Shown in pieces: positions 1-10,453 of a DNA stretch of 64,000 nucleotides (the first letter of the stretch is position 1; every line of letters starts with the position of its first letter). Source of the DNA: Nephrocerus scutellatus (lineage: Eukaryota; Arthropoda; Insecta; Diptera; Pipunculidae). A program made the position numbers and the translations under genes. The notes beneath the pieces are model-generated. The model made no database searches and was not told where the DNA came from. It saw only the letters and a list, made by a program, of their open reading frames with translations. The stretch lies in NCBI GenBank assembly GCA_947095585.1, contig OX352761.1:57148432-57212431 (forward strand), read 5' to 3'.

Positions 1-289
1 TCGGTCAACAGGAGCAGGGTTAAAAATGAAAGTTTGTAAAATGAACGCAAACGTACTTTTGACCTTACATGACTTCACACCCTATAACTCTTGAACGCTT
101 CCAGCTACAAGCTTGCTATTGGTCTTTTTTGAAAGAAAATTAAATTTTTAAGATCAAACAATATACACTTTCTCAAATTATTTAAGCCATACCGATAAAA
201 AAGTAGTCAAATTCAAAACTGTATGTTTATTTTTGGAAATTTAAAATTGTATTTACCAACACGATTATTTCGAGAAATGCTCTTGGATA

Positions 290-880
290 CATTTTTTTTG
301 ATAAATACAGTATTGAAGCCTATTTAATTTCCTACAAACACATGATACAATATTTGTGTATTCGGTTAACAGGAGCGAGATAGTGCGGGTTGTGTTACTA
401 CTAATACGTATAAGAAGGGTTGCATGGCGTCCTAGTGTTCCTGCAGCAAAAATTACACGGGAAATGGATGCACCCTTACCACATCCCTCCAGTGCATAGA
501 CTGCTTCAAAAGGACTTGCCAAGAAAGACCTAATTTTGTGAGTCGATTTCACAACATCGAATGGAGACATAAAATTGGTGGTGAAAATGAACACATGAAA
601 ATGGTGTCCACTCTCAAAATTAGGTCCTTATTGGTATGTCGAAGCATGGTATGTTGAAGCAGAATATGCACTGGAGTGAACTGGTAAGGGTGCATCCGTT
701 CTACGAGTAATTTTGTTGCACTCTTGCTACGGGAACACTGAGACGTCATGCAACTCTTCCTATACGTAATAGTAGTAACACAACCCGCACTTTTTGACTA
801 AATACACAAATATTTTGATATAGATTTGTAGGAGATTGAATAGGCTTTAATAGTGCACTTGTCAAAAAAAATGTATCCGA
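290..880. repeat. Foldback (long inverted repeat) element, copy A
   Basis: The left arm (about 290-560) and right arm (about 600-880) are imperfect reverse complements around a centre near 575. For example GTGCGGGTTGTGTTACTA at about 376 is mirrored by TAGTAACACAACCCGCAC near 772. The arms have diverged by substitutions and small indels. The short minus-strand reading frames here only reflect the inverted arms and resemble no known protein. This is probably a non-autonomous DNA transposon or foldback element. No target duplication could be defined. Confidence 0.7.
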
Positions 881-908
881 TAGCATTTTTTTAATTAATC
901 GTGTTCTT

Positions 909-1380
909 GGCTTGGTTCCAAAAATCCCAGACCCTATTGGCCAGATCCTAGAATTTCCATAGGAACAAGTCTTATAGTCACATATTAGTCCTACATTCCG
1001 AGTTTCATACGAATCCCTTGAGAAATGGCTTAGTTCCAAAAATCCCAGACCCTATTGGCCAGATCCCAGAATTTCCATAGGAACAAGTCTTATAGTCACA
1101 TATTAGTCCTACATTCCGAGTTTGATACGAATCCCTTGAGAAATGGCTTGGTTACAAAAATCCCAGACCCTATAATTTCCATAGGAACAAGTCTTATAGT
1201 CACATATTAGTCCTACATTCCGAGTTTCATACAAATCCCTTGAGAAATGGCTTGTTTCCAAAAATCCCAGACCCTATTGGCCAAATCCTAGAACTTCCAT
1301 AGGAACAAGTCTTATAGCCACATATTGGTCCTACATTCCGAGTTTCATACGAATCCCTTGAGATATGGCTTAGTTCCCAA
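909..1380. repeat. 118-bp tandem repeat array (4 units plus a partial)
   Basis: Unit starts (GGCTTGGTTCC or a close variant) fall at 909, 1027, 1145, 1249 and 1367. Spacings are 118, 118, 104 and 118; the third unit has lost about 14 bp. Each unit contains CCCAGACCCTATTGGCCA and a segment reading TCCGAGTTTCATACGAATCC. The last partial unit diverges after about 15 bp. The same array in copy B has one more unit. Confidence 0.9.
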
Positions 1381-1620
1381 AGTACTGACATTTAAAAGTG
1401 GCTCACTTCCCCCCCCTAGTATTTTCGTTTCTTCAAGAAGTAGGAGGGGAATGTAACGAAGTTGCCAACCAGCAACTACGCCACAACCATACGGCTAATA
1501 AAATTACATTCAAAAATATATATATAAGTAATATGTGCTCACAGCTCACATGAGTTGTATGGCACCAATCAAAATATATACACACGTAAATACATACGTA
1601 TACACTTTTAGAATAAATTG

Positions 1621-1732
1621 CTTGAGTAACCATATAGGAATGTCAACGTAGTAAGCATGCGGCAGAATATTTCTCATTCGACAGGCATGCTACTAGGCGT
1701 TGATATTAAGTTATATTCTTGTGTTACTCAAG
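1621..1732. other. Large imperfect hairpin, copy A
   Basis: The outer arms CTTGAGTAAC (1621-1630) and GTTACTCAAG (1723-1732) are perfect reverse complements. An inner pair near 1643-1660 (TCAACG and TAGTAAGCATGC) pairs with GCATGCTACTAGGCGTTGA near 1684-1702. The whole 112-bp segment could fold into a long stem. It lies immediately before the tRNA-shaped motif, and the arrangement recurs at 10268-10379. Its function is unknown; it may be part of an LTR or a non-autonomous element. Confidence 0.6.
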
Positions 1733-1733
1733 T

Positions 1734-1806
1734 GAGTCAATAGCGCCAGCGGAGAGCTATGAGCTAGAAGTCTCTAGTTACCGAGTTCATACCCCGGCAT
1801 TGACTC
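1734..1806 (+). other. tRNA-shaped 73-nt motif, copy A
   Basis: The segment is exactly 73 nt long. Its ends GAGTCAA and TTGACTC form a perfect 7-bp acceptor-like stem. TAGCGCCAGCGG resembles an internal A box. CCGAG-TTCATAC-CCCGG has the shape of a T arm with a 7-nt loop, and AGTTCATACCC matches 9 of 11 B-box positions. A loop reading CTAGAAG lies where an anticodon loop would be. Against a real tRNA, the anticodon stem pairs poorly and two extra bases separate the T arm from the acceptor stem. A tRNA pseudogene or the head of a tRNA-derived SINE are the best guesses. Confidence 0.3.
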
Positions 1807-1929
1807 GGATATTTTTTAATTTTAATATCATATATAATAAAATATTCATTCGGCCATATGTCTTTATAACAAAAGAAAAGGCTTGTATTTGTTATAAACA
1901 ATGGAGGAAAAGGTATATTTATATAATAT

Positions 1930-3060
1930 AAGCATTAGTAATTCAACAATAATCAGTCAATAAATTATTAGAAATTTCCTTTTTGGTTTGGAATATAAAT
2001 ATAATTCTCAACAAGCCTTTACTTTTTAATAAAGACATTGGGACCGAAAACGCAGTACAATCAGAGATCTATACTCCAAAAAACCTAACTCAGTATATAT
2101 ACTGGAAGTGGTTAAGAGTCTCTCACTGTTCTACACGAACAAACTTTTGACGGGAACAGTAATCTACTGAACCCATACATGCAACGCAGCTCCTGTAATA
2201 TTTTAGCCAGAGATAAGTAGATTCAATCGCTTTCTCTTCCTAACATATTACACCCTGGCTGGAAATCGACAAACAGTACCCGCAGTGCGAAATAAGTAGA
2301 TTCAATCGCTTTTTCGTCACTGATGGTCTGTTCTGCCGAAATTTCTCGTGGGCTTGCAAGGGATAAGTAGATTCAATCGCTTTTCCTTACTTGCGCCACT
2401 CCTTGTTGACCGGCACAGGAAGTAAGTAGATTCAATCGCCTCTTCCTCAGTTAGAGCCCACTGGTCATTGGCATATAGCGGGGAATAGGTGACGTCAGTC
2501 TGTGTTTCCCCACTATAGCCAATTATTTTCAGTCGACTGCGAAGTCCGACTGTGGTATAGGGTATTGGATGCGCCAATCTCCTATATAGGCAAATACCTC
2601 TATACGTAGGTTTAGGAATATATATATAGTTAGGTATAAATAAGTAGTTATTCTTATTTTAAGCACTTGAAAAGCATGTAATTTAATATTAAAATCTCAA
2701 GAAGAGAAGAAAAGGAAATAAAACAAATAATAAAGACAAAAACCAAAATACCAACAAAAAACCGAATTCTTATTTATAAGGAAAACAAAAACAATTTGTA
2801 ACACCGACGTAGAGGAGAATAACCCGGCGAGCGTCACCCGTGTAGAAACATTACAGATCGTATACGCGAGAAAGTAGTTAGGTTGAAGAGCCGTTTCGAC
2901 AGAGGAAAGTGTAAGCCAAAAAAACTGAATATTGGGACCCAGGTTGTGTAAAGGAATAACCAGATTAGGAAATTCAAATTGGACGTACATTACGGTGGCC
3001 CATATAAAGTTATTGGAGTCTTATGAAACGACCGCTATAAGTTGAAGAAGCGGAATACGG
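1930..3060. other. Non-coding part of duplicated block A
   Basis: I see no convincing gene here. The stretch is AT-rich, holds the four-copy 18-bp motif described separately, and has short minus-strand reading frames that match nothing I recognise. By position it lies downstream of the minus-strand gypsy pol, so it may be 3' untranslated sequence, a degenerate env or a decayed LTR. Confidence 0.4.
2213..2445. repeat. Dispersed 18-bp motif, four copies (copy A)
   Basis: The motif TAAGTAGATTCAATCGC occurs near 2213, 2292, 2364 and 2423, each followed by a T/C-rich stretch such as TTTCTCTTCC or CTCTTCCTCAG. Spacings of about 79, 72 and 59 bp are irregular and the spacers are unrelated. It looks like a short conserved cis element in a retroelement or a decayed minisatellite. 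Confidence 0.75.
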
Positions 3061-3062
3061 AG

Positions 3063-3206
3063 AACTGTTCTTGTGATTACTGTATAAGTCTTGAGATGGG
3101 ATTCTCTGAGGACTGTTCTTGTGATTACTGTATAAGTATTGAGATGTGATTTTCTGAGGACTGTTCTTGTGATTACTGTGTAAGTCTTAAGATCTTCAAA
3201 AGACGT
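3063..3206 (-). repeat. Three 48-bp tandem repeats
   Basis: Units start at 3063, 3111 and 3159 and share ACTGTTCTTGTGATTACTGT. The period is a multiple of three. On the minus strand a small open frame (3021-3224) reads three 16-residue repeats with the core TYTVITRTVLR. The same array is kept at 11687-11830. I do not recognise the peptide. Confidence 0.8.
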
Positions 3207-3239
3207 ATGTAATGGAAATATCATCGAGAGCGGTGAAGA

Positions 3240-4080
3240 AGTCAGGAAGGTCGTTTTAGAGTATGTTCTGGTATGACAGTAGCTAAGGAGTACCCAATAT
3301 GAGTTACCTATTACGTTGAATAATAAAACATATAAAAGGATTTGTGTGTTTCTCTTTATTTATTTATGAAAATAAAAGAACAGCTGTTATACGAAAGAGA
3401 ACACGTCTTATGAGTCATTTCTGATAATGACGAGGACTAAGGGCAGTCACGCAGAATCTGTAGTCGGGTTCGGTTTGGCTTCTTTTCTCTGGCATCTATA
3501 TAAAAAAAACGTATTCGAATCGTGCGTTATGGTCCCGAGTTCATACATAAGTCCCATGGAAAACGGCATTTTTTTCACTTTTTCCAAAATTTTCTAATTT
3601 TTTCTCGAATTTTCCAAGTTTCGAGGTTCTTATTATCATCCCCGGATTAATACGAACATTTAAAAAAAAGAGTGAAATCGGTCAAGCCAGACAGACTAAG
3701 TTACTTTCACATTTATAATATAAATAAGGATAAAGATATGTTTTTGTATAGAAAGGCTTAATTCTATTTTTATTTGCTGTTACTCGTTTGTTTTTACAAC
3801 TAATGTCGCAATTCATACCTTTCTCTGAGATAACTTCATAGAGTCCCACCTAAACTGGGTCTACTTTTTTCGAGTCTCATTTTTTAATAAAACCAAACTA
3901 CCTGGTTCGAAACTGTATTCAATTGTGTTAAAAAGAATGGTATATTTTCTTTTATTTTTCTTATCTAGCAGATAGTCTAGTTTCCTTGTGGGTAGTCTGT
4001 AATTTGTGTCTTAAGTCAATTACATATTCTTCGTAGTTGTAAAAAGGTATAACTGATGAGTAATGTTTGAGGGTAACTTG
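3240..4080. other. Region downstream of gypsy pol, no gene seen
   Basis: This is AT-rich sequence with AATAAA-like signals on the minus strand (near 3355-3375) and no supported reading frame. On the minus strand it follows the integrase remnant, so it probably holds the integrase C-terminus in unreadable form and 3' sequence of the decayed gypsy element. Confidence 0.4.
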
Positions 4081-4085
4081 CATTG

Positions 4086-6010
4086 CTAGGCATAAACTAA
4101 CTCAAATGGGGTATATTCCTTTTCGGAATTTACGGAAGTATTGTAGCAGAAAACGTAGTATGGAAGCCATGTAAACCTATCAGCATGTTCTTTGGAAACA
4201 TACGATCGAAAATACGCTTCCAATACTTTGTGAGTATTTTCCAAAGCTCCAATACTTTCGTGGTAGTATGCTGTGGTATGCTGTGTAGTTGTTGTATTTT
4301 TAACAATTTGCATGTTCCTTAAATACCTCGTTTATAAACTCTGTTCCTTGGTCCGTTGCAATAAATATGTATGAAGTGCTCAAAAAGTGATTTCGCTACT
4401 GTATTTGCTTCCTTTTTCTTATGTGGAACTGCTTTTTTGAATTTCGTAAGTTCGTCTTGCAGTGTTAGAACATATCGCGAGCCTTTTCTGTCTCGTCTTA
4501 AAATCCACCAAGATCTAAAAAGATCTTTTCGAAACTTGATTCTGCAGTCGATGTTATCGTCATCGGTTGTTTATTTGGCTTTATATATTTATTTCTTTGA
4601 CATATTCTGCAATGCTTAACATACGTAGTCACTTTGCATTCCGGTCTAATAATATTTTTTTTAGATTTTTGAGCATTTGTGGTACTTTGGGGGACGCCTC
4701 CCGAGAGTTTTCTTAGCTCTCTTTTTGTAACAAACACTTTCTTTATGCATACTGGGTCACAGATTTCTTGCACGTCTCTCAACAACATTTTGTCAAATGA
4801 TGTTGATCGAGCTGTAGTGCTATTTTTGCTCATGCCAATATCAAACAATTTTTCCCAGGAATGTAGGCCAAAATCTTGTTTAGTCCAAATACAATGTCTT
4901 GATCCTTCAAATCTCTAAAAACTTTATCATCTTTCAAACTATTTACTGACCTTAACTAAACTAGGGCTAACTTGGTATCTGATGGTTTCATAATCTATTT
5001 GATTTGTTGCTTGTTACTTAATTGTTGATTGTTAGAGGATTGTTGCTCACGTTTTTGTGCTCGAGTTGTGACACACACCTAAAAACATTATTTTTAGATC
5101 ATCGGATGTTAATTTTATCCGGCTAAATGCATCAGCCGTGCAGTTTTCTTTTCCTGGTGAGTATTCTACATAGAAGTTGTATTCTTCCAACAGAAACCTA
5201 AATTTCGCTAACCTACTTGAAGGTTCCTTCAATGAAAACAAGTATACTAAAGGTCTGTAGTCTGTAAGTATTTTGAAACATTGTCCGAAAAGATAAGATC
5301 TGAAATTCTTTATTGCCCATACTATTGCTAGCAGTTCTTTTTCTATCGTACTGTAATTTTTCTCTGCAGCATTTAACGTTTTACTAGCGTATGCTACTGG
5401 ACTGTCATCTGAATTTGCTAAAACTGCTCCCAACTCTACGTGACGGTGACCTAAATATAATACTTCTTTCCGTAGGAAAGAACATTTACTTGGGTTAATT
5501 TTATGATTAGATTCTCTGAGTCGTTGGAAAGCGCTCGTTAAGTTCTTATTATGTTGTTGCATACTATTACCAAATACTATAAGATCATCCAGATATACGA
5601 AACATCTTGAATAAGTTAAACCGGACATCGCGAGTGACACCATTCGCGAAAAGACACTAGGCGAAATTTGTAGTCGTTACCAAACGACTACAAAAAAAAG
5701 CTGTGCAAGGCCTGCTTTACTTGTCAACTTCCATCTATATCCTTGACTTAAATCAATCCAAGAGAAATATTTAGCTGAATCCAACATGTCGAATATGTCA
5801 GTAACATTAGGTAGCGGAAACTTGTCGTCCTCTATTTTTTGGAACGTTCAGGATCGGTGAATTCCATGCTGATATGGATGGTTCAAGTAGGCCGTCGTTC
5901 ATAATTTTTTCCACTTCTTTTTGAATATATTGCTTTTGAACGTGAGTAATACGATAGAGCTTAATGTAACTAGGTAAGGTTCCCTTTTTCAGTTAGATCT
6001 GGGCTTTTGC
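4086..6010 (-). pseudogene. Degenerate Ty3/gypsy pol, copy A
   Basis: Read on the minus strand the order is reverse transcriptase, RNase H, integrase, as in Ty3/gypsy elements. An RT start lies at about 6000-5700 (IMNDGLLEPS, SAWNSPILNVPK). Palm to RNase H lies at 5643-5047, with FVYLDD for the RT active site and PVAYASKTLNAAEKNYSTIE and YSPGKENCTADAFSR of the RNase H and connection. An integrase zinc-finger region lies at 4848-4498 (HCRICQRNKY, EKIFLDL). An integrase core piece lies at 4313-4086 (ENTHKVLEAYF, YTPFELVYA). Frames change several times and part of the palm is missing. The style is that of the 17.6/297 gypsy group. It cannot encode a working enzyme. Confidence 0.9.
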
Positions 6011-6650
6011 TACGGGTGTTTAAGTAAGGTGGTCTCCATCTAAATGAAATATGTCTTCAAATTTTGAGCATAAGGAAGCTATTCCATTGGTTTCCTCTGT
6101 ATTCAATGTGTCCAGATTTAATGTTTTTAGTACTTGCCTTATGCATCCGGGTTTTGGTTATGAGCTTTGTTCGTGCTTCAGAATATAATGCTCGCTTGCT
6201 GGCACGGCGTTAGGTTCTACCCATCTTACTTACTATCACTTCTTTTTCTCTAGTATTCATGATTTTGATGGGAATCCTTCCATTTTTTTGTTGTGATAGG
6301 GACCCTGCCAGTAGTCTGCTTGGCTGAAAAACACGCTCGTTTGTGTGTACGGTCTCCAATCAATAAGTGCATTCGCACCGCGTGCTATGTTAAATTTATA
6401 ACAATTCCCGCAGTAATCGTTAGAACTCTTTTATGATTCGTATTGGCGTAGTTATTAGAATAGTTGTGTCTGCCTCGATCCGCTCTATTTCTGTCATATG
6501 TGTTCCTAATTCCATTGTTGGTTCTTGTTTGGTTGTAAGATTCTGCTTGATTGTTTCGCGGATTTCTGTCCCTCTGGTCATGGTAGCATCTTCGTATATT
6601 CCCTACGTATCTAACAGTTTCGTAGTTAGGTAAAGTTCCTGGATCTAGTT
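6010..6650. other. Degenerate gag-pol junction region
   Basis: On the minus strand this lies between the gag-like fragment and the RT start, where gypsy elements encode protease and nucleocapsid. I could not read a protease motif or a CCHC zinc knuckle. The plus-strand frame at 6433-6633 is probably a shadow. It is conserved in copy B at 14794-14994. Confidence 0.35.
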
Positions 6651-7008
6651 CTAATATATGTTGGATTGCATCTTGTAATTTAGTGTGACATTCACTATCA
6701 TTATCCCCTTTCTTAATAATCTTACACCTCTTCGTTCGTTTTCTCCTTGTGCGGTAACTTCAAGTTCTGTCATTCTTGTTGTTAAATTATCTATTTTGTT
6801 TGTGAAGTCCTTTAATGGTCGCTGTCCTTGTTTCGTGGTGCTCAGTTGATGACCCAAGTTCAGTCAATGCTTTACTTTGTATTTTGCACTTAAGCAAAAA
6901 TTTCACAAGCGTAGGTTTAGAGTCTTCTTTCAACATGTTATGATAGAATTCGACACGGTTGAAAGCATCGAAAAAATATATGTTTTTGGATTTTTTTGAA
7001 ATCTGCAT
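6651..7008 (-). pseudogene. Gag-like fragment, copy A
   Basis: Two overlapping minus-strand frames (7008-6787 and 6857-6651) encode a short, charged, partly coiled-coil-like stretch with segments such as FYHNMLKEDSKPTLVKFL and DFTNKIDNLTTRMTELE. The position just upstream of the RT remnant, and the helical make-up, fit a gypsy Gag capsid end. No zinc knuckle is seen. The identification is by position more than by motif. This part is missing from copy B. Confidence 0.45.
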
Positions 7009-7059
7009 TTTTCTAATTACATTTTTAACTAGCTGTACCCGTTAATCTGTTGGTGTAAA

Positions 7060-7250
7060 ATTTTTTTAAATTCTCTATATTCACTTCGCGTGCCCGAGTG
7101 TTTCTCGCAGGCTGGCAAACCAAATCTTGTGTTCAATTTTTAACCCACTTCCTAAAGGCCGATTTTACTCAAACTTTGCAAATATGTGTATCTCCGATGT
7201 ATCTCTATTAAAATTTGGGCAAATCTTCGATTGACAACTTTGCATTGAAT
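7060..7250 (+). mobile_element. Helitron-like terminal fragment
   Basis: TTCTCTATATTCACTTCGCG at about 7074 resembles insect Helitron 5' ends. It is followed by CAAATCTTGTG, TTTTTAACCCACTTCCT and GTGTATCTCCGATG. The same order recurs at 21705-22030 and, inverted, near 24840-24935. Just upstream, AACTAGCTGTACCCGTTAA (about 7028) reads on the minus strand like a Helitron 3' end (CGGGTACAGCTAGTT). The fragment is short and no transposase gene is visible. Confidence 0.4.
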
Positions 7251-7600
7251 AGTTGTTTATGTTTCTTGTATTCATAGTCCAAAGAATAACGTTATCTGTA
7301 TCAAAATCATGTTATAGTTGGTGGCAATTGCTATATTGCTTTCAACAAAAAAATAAAAATTACAACAACAAACACATTGGATAGACCAGAAAGTGGTTCA
7401 GCGTTAACCAAAAAAAAATGTTTGGTTAAGAATATTTAACCAAATTTTTATTTCGTCGACTTTTAAAAATTATACAGGGTGTATCCGTTAAGGTGGCAAA
7501 TACTTAAAGGGATGATTCCTTGGTTAATTTCGTGAAAAAAATCGTATGGAAAGGGGGGGTCTATTTTCAACCCCTGCGGTGTACGTAGCGTTTCAATGTG
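7250..7600. other. AT-rich spacer with a transposon-like end
   Basis: There is no gene. ATACAGGGTGTATCCGTTAA near 7472 looks like the outer end of a DNA transposon and may start the foldback-bearing element that fills 7600-8745. The matching opposite end was not found. Confidence 0.3.
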
Positions 7601-8215
7601 AAGATACGTACTTTTGACCTTACATCGCTTCACACCCTGTAACTCTTAAACGCTTCTAGCTACAAGATCACTGTTTATCATTTTTGAAACAAAATTAAAT
7701 TTTTAAGATCAAATAATGTACATTTTTTTAAATTCTTGAAACCGTTACCGATATAAACGTCGTCAAAATCTAAAAAAAAATTTTCTTTTTTTAAATTTTA
7801 TTTTCAAACGCGAATATTTCGAAAATTGCTCTCGGATATTTTTTTTTTGACAAATGCAATATTAAAGCCTATTAATTTTTTACAAATCTACCTTATAATA
7901 TTAATGCATTCGGTCAACAGGAGCAGGGTTAAAAATGAAAGTTTGTAAAATGAACGCAAACGTACTTTTGACCTTACTGACATCACACCCTATAACTCTT
8001 GAACGCTTCCAGCTACAAGCTTGCTATTGGTCTTTTTTAAGCCATACCGATAAAAAAGTAGTCAAATTCAAAACTGTATGTTTATTTTTGGAAATTTAAA
8101 ATTGTATTTACCAACACGATTATTTCGAGAAATGCTCTTGGATACATTTTTTTGATAAATACAGTATTGAAGCCTATTTAATTTCCTACAAACACATGAT
8201 ACAATATTTGTGTAT
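7600..8215. repeat. Two tandem ~330-bp units leading into the foldback
   Basis: Both units contain CGTACTTTTGACCTTAC, TAACTCTT(A/G)AACGCTTC and a run ending in ATTCGGT(C/T)AACAGGAGC (near 7910 and 8215). The second unit has lost about 50 bp relative to its counterpart at the start of the window. Together with the inverted arms that follow, they form one composite repeat element. Confidence 0.75.
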
Positions 8216-8745
8216 TCGGTTAACAGGAGCGAGATAGTGCGGGTTGTGTTACTACTAATACGTATAAGAAGGGTTGCATGGCGTCCTAGTGTTCCTGCAG
8301 CAAAAATTACACGGGAAATGGATGCACCCTTACCACATCCCTCCAGTGCATAGACTGCTTCAAAAGGACTTTCCAAGAAAGACCTAATTTTGTGAGTCGA
8401 TTTCACAACATCGAATGGAGACATAAAATTGGTGGTGAAAATGAACACATGAAAATGGTGTCCACTCTCAAAATAAGGTCCTTATTGGTATGTCGAAGCA
8501 TGGTATGTTGCAGCAGATTATGCACTGGAGTGAACTGGTAAGGGTGCATCCGTTCTACGAGTAATTTTGTTGCACTCTTGCTACGGGAACACTGAGACGT
8601 CATGCAACTCTTCCTATACGTAATAGTAGTAACACAACCCGCACTTTTTGACTAAATACACAAATATTTTGATATAGATTTGTAGGAGATTGAATAGGCT
8701 TTAATAGTGCACTTGACAACAAAAAAAATGTATCCGATAGCATTT
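8130..8745. repeat. Foldback element, copy B
   Basis: This is the counterpart of 290-880 with the same arms and centre (near 8430). It differs by scattered point changes and short T-run length differences. The window's other copy preserves the same loop, so the foldback was present before the duplication. Confidence 0.7.
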
Positions 8746-8765
8746 TTTTAATTAATCGTGTTCTT

Positions 8766-9362
8766 GGCTTGGTTCCAAAAATCCCAGACCCTATTGGCCA
8801 GATCCTAGAATTTCCATAGGAACAAGTCTTATAGTCACATATTAGTCCTACATTCCGAGTTTCATACGAATCCCTTGAGAAATGGCTTAGTTCCAAAAAT
8901 CCCAGACCCTATTGGCCAGATCCCAGAATTTCCATAGGAACAAGTCTTATAGTCACATATTAGTCCTACATTCCGAGTTTCATACGAATCCCTTGAGAAA
9001 TGGCTTGGTTACAAAAATCCCAGACCCTATAATTTCCATAGGAACAAGTCTTATAGTCACATATTAGTCCTACATTCCGAGTTTCATACAAATCCCTTGA
9101 GAAATGGCTTGTTTCCAAAAATCCCAGACCCTATTGGCCAAATCCTAGAATTTCCATAGGAACAAGTCTTATAGTCACATATTAGTCCTACATTCCGAGT
9201 TTCATACAAATCCCTTGAGAAATGGCTTGTTTCCAAAAATCCCAGACCCTATTGGCCAGATCCTAGAATTTCCATAGGAACAAGTCTTATAGTCACATAT
9301 TGGTCCTACATTCCGAGTTTCATACGAATCCCTTGAGAAATGGCTTAGTTCCCAAAGTACTG
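8766..9362. repeat. 118-bp tandem repeat array (5 units plus a partial)
   Basis: Unit starts fall at 8766, 8884, 9002, 9106, 9224 and 9342, with spacings 118, 118, 104, 118 and 118. There is one more unit than in copy A. The extra unit carries the TTTCATACAAATCC variant also found in its left neighbour, so it probably arose by local duplication of that neighbour. Confidence 0.9.
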
Positions 9363-9500
9363 ACATTTAAAAGTGGCTCACTTCCTGGATAGAAAAAAAA
9401 ACAAACCTAGCCTTAAGCATATAATCAAAGATAGATTCTTTCCGGTGACTGGCACGACAAATAAAGGTTATCCCATAAAGTAGAGTGACCACACCGAACG

Positions 9501-10350
9501 AGGAAAGTAGAGTAAAAATATTATTAAGCCATAAAATAAACACTTAGAAATAGTTATACTAGAATTATATTAGAGAACTCCTGTTATCCAACATGTACAT
9601 ACATTATTATATACCCCCTAGTATTTTCGTTTCTTCAAGAAGTAGGAGGGGAATGTAACGAAGTTGCCTACTAGCAACTACGCCACAACCATACGGCTAA
9701 TAAAATTACATTCAAAAATATATATATAAGTAATATGTGCGCACAGCTCACATGAGTTGTATGGCACCAATCAAAATATATACACACGTAAATACATACG
9801 TATACACTTTTAGAATAAATTGCTTGAGTAACCATATAGGAATGTCAACGTAGTAAGCATGCGGCAGAATATTTCTCATTCGACAGGCATGCTACTAGGC
9901 GTTGATATTAAGATAAAGGAAAGTAGAGTAAAAATATTATTAAGCCATAAAATAAACACTTAGAAATAGTTATACTAGAATATTGTTTATAAAAACAACG
10001 AAAACACAATTATATTAGAGAACTCCTGTTATCCAACATGTACATACATTATTATATACCCCCTAGTATTTTCGTTTCTTCAAGAAGTAGGAGGGGAATG
10101 TAACGAAGTTGCCTACCAGCAACTACGCCACAACCATACGGCTAATAAAATTACATTCAAAAATATATATATAAGTAATATATGCGCACAGCTCACATGA
10201 GTTGTATGGCACCAATCAAAATATATACACACGTAAATACATACGTATACACTTTTAGAATAAATTGCTTGAGTAACCATATAGGAATGTCAACGTAGTA
10301 AGCATGCGGCAGAATATTTCTCATTCGACAGGCATGCTACTAGGCGTTGA
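9501..10350. repeat. Tandem duplication of a ~445-bp hairpin-bearing unit
   Basis: AGGAAAGTAGAGTAAAAATA starts at 9501 and again at 9917. TAGTATTTTCG falls at 9619 and 10064, a 445-bp offset. The second unit has about 29 extra bp near 9982-10010. Each unit ends in the hairpin; in the first the right outer arm is missing because the next unit begins there. Copy A of the segmental duplication has only the second unit's end. The unit may be a solo LTR or LTR fragment (TGTAACGAAGTTGCC is LTR-like). Confidence 0.75.
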
Positions 10351-10379
10351 TATTAAGATATATTCTTGTGTTACTCAAG
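10268..10379. other. Large imperfect hairpin, copy B
   Basis: The outer arms CTTGAGTAAC (10268) and GTTACTCAAG (ending 10379) and the inner GCATGC-centred arms are retained as in copy A. It sits directly before the tRNA-shaped motif. Confidence 0.6.
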
Positions 10380-10380
10380 T

Positions 10381-10453
10381 GAGTCAATAGCGCCATCGGA
10401 GAGCTATGAGCTAGAAGTCTCTAGTTACCGAGTTCATACCCCGGCATTGACTC
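10381..10453 (+). other. tRNA-shaped 73-nt motif, copy B
   Basis: The 73-nt length, the 7-bp acceptor-like stem and the T-arm-like segment are the same as at 1734-1806. One change in the A-box-like part (CAGCGG becomes CATCGG) is visible. Retention after duplication neither proves nor excludes function. Confidence 0.3.

Larger units (their letters stand above)
1..6690. repeat. Large segmental duplication, copy A
   Basis: This block matches 7909-15050 in order and orientation over nearly its whole length. Both copies hold the foldback repeat, 118-bp array, hairpin plus tRNA-shaped motif, short tandem repeats and degenerate gypsy pol. Matching starts at the first base of the window, so the block probably extends further left. 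The match ends near 6690, where copy B switches to unrelated sequence. Copy A lacks about 680 bp that copy B has near 9385-10060, which is one extra 445-bp unit plus flanking sequence. Small substitutions and indels are scattered throughout, so the duplication is not brand new. Confidence 0.9.

Noticed and set aside
265..594. Minus-strand frame repeated at 8068-8448
   Set aside because: It lies in the arm of a foldback repeat and is mirrored in the other arm; there is no similarity to known proteins.
2213..2445. CRISPR-like spacing of the 18-bp motif
   Set aside because: Eukaryotic context, only four imperfect copies, spacings of 59-79 bp that vary widely, and no cas genes.
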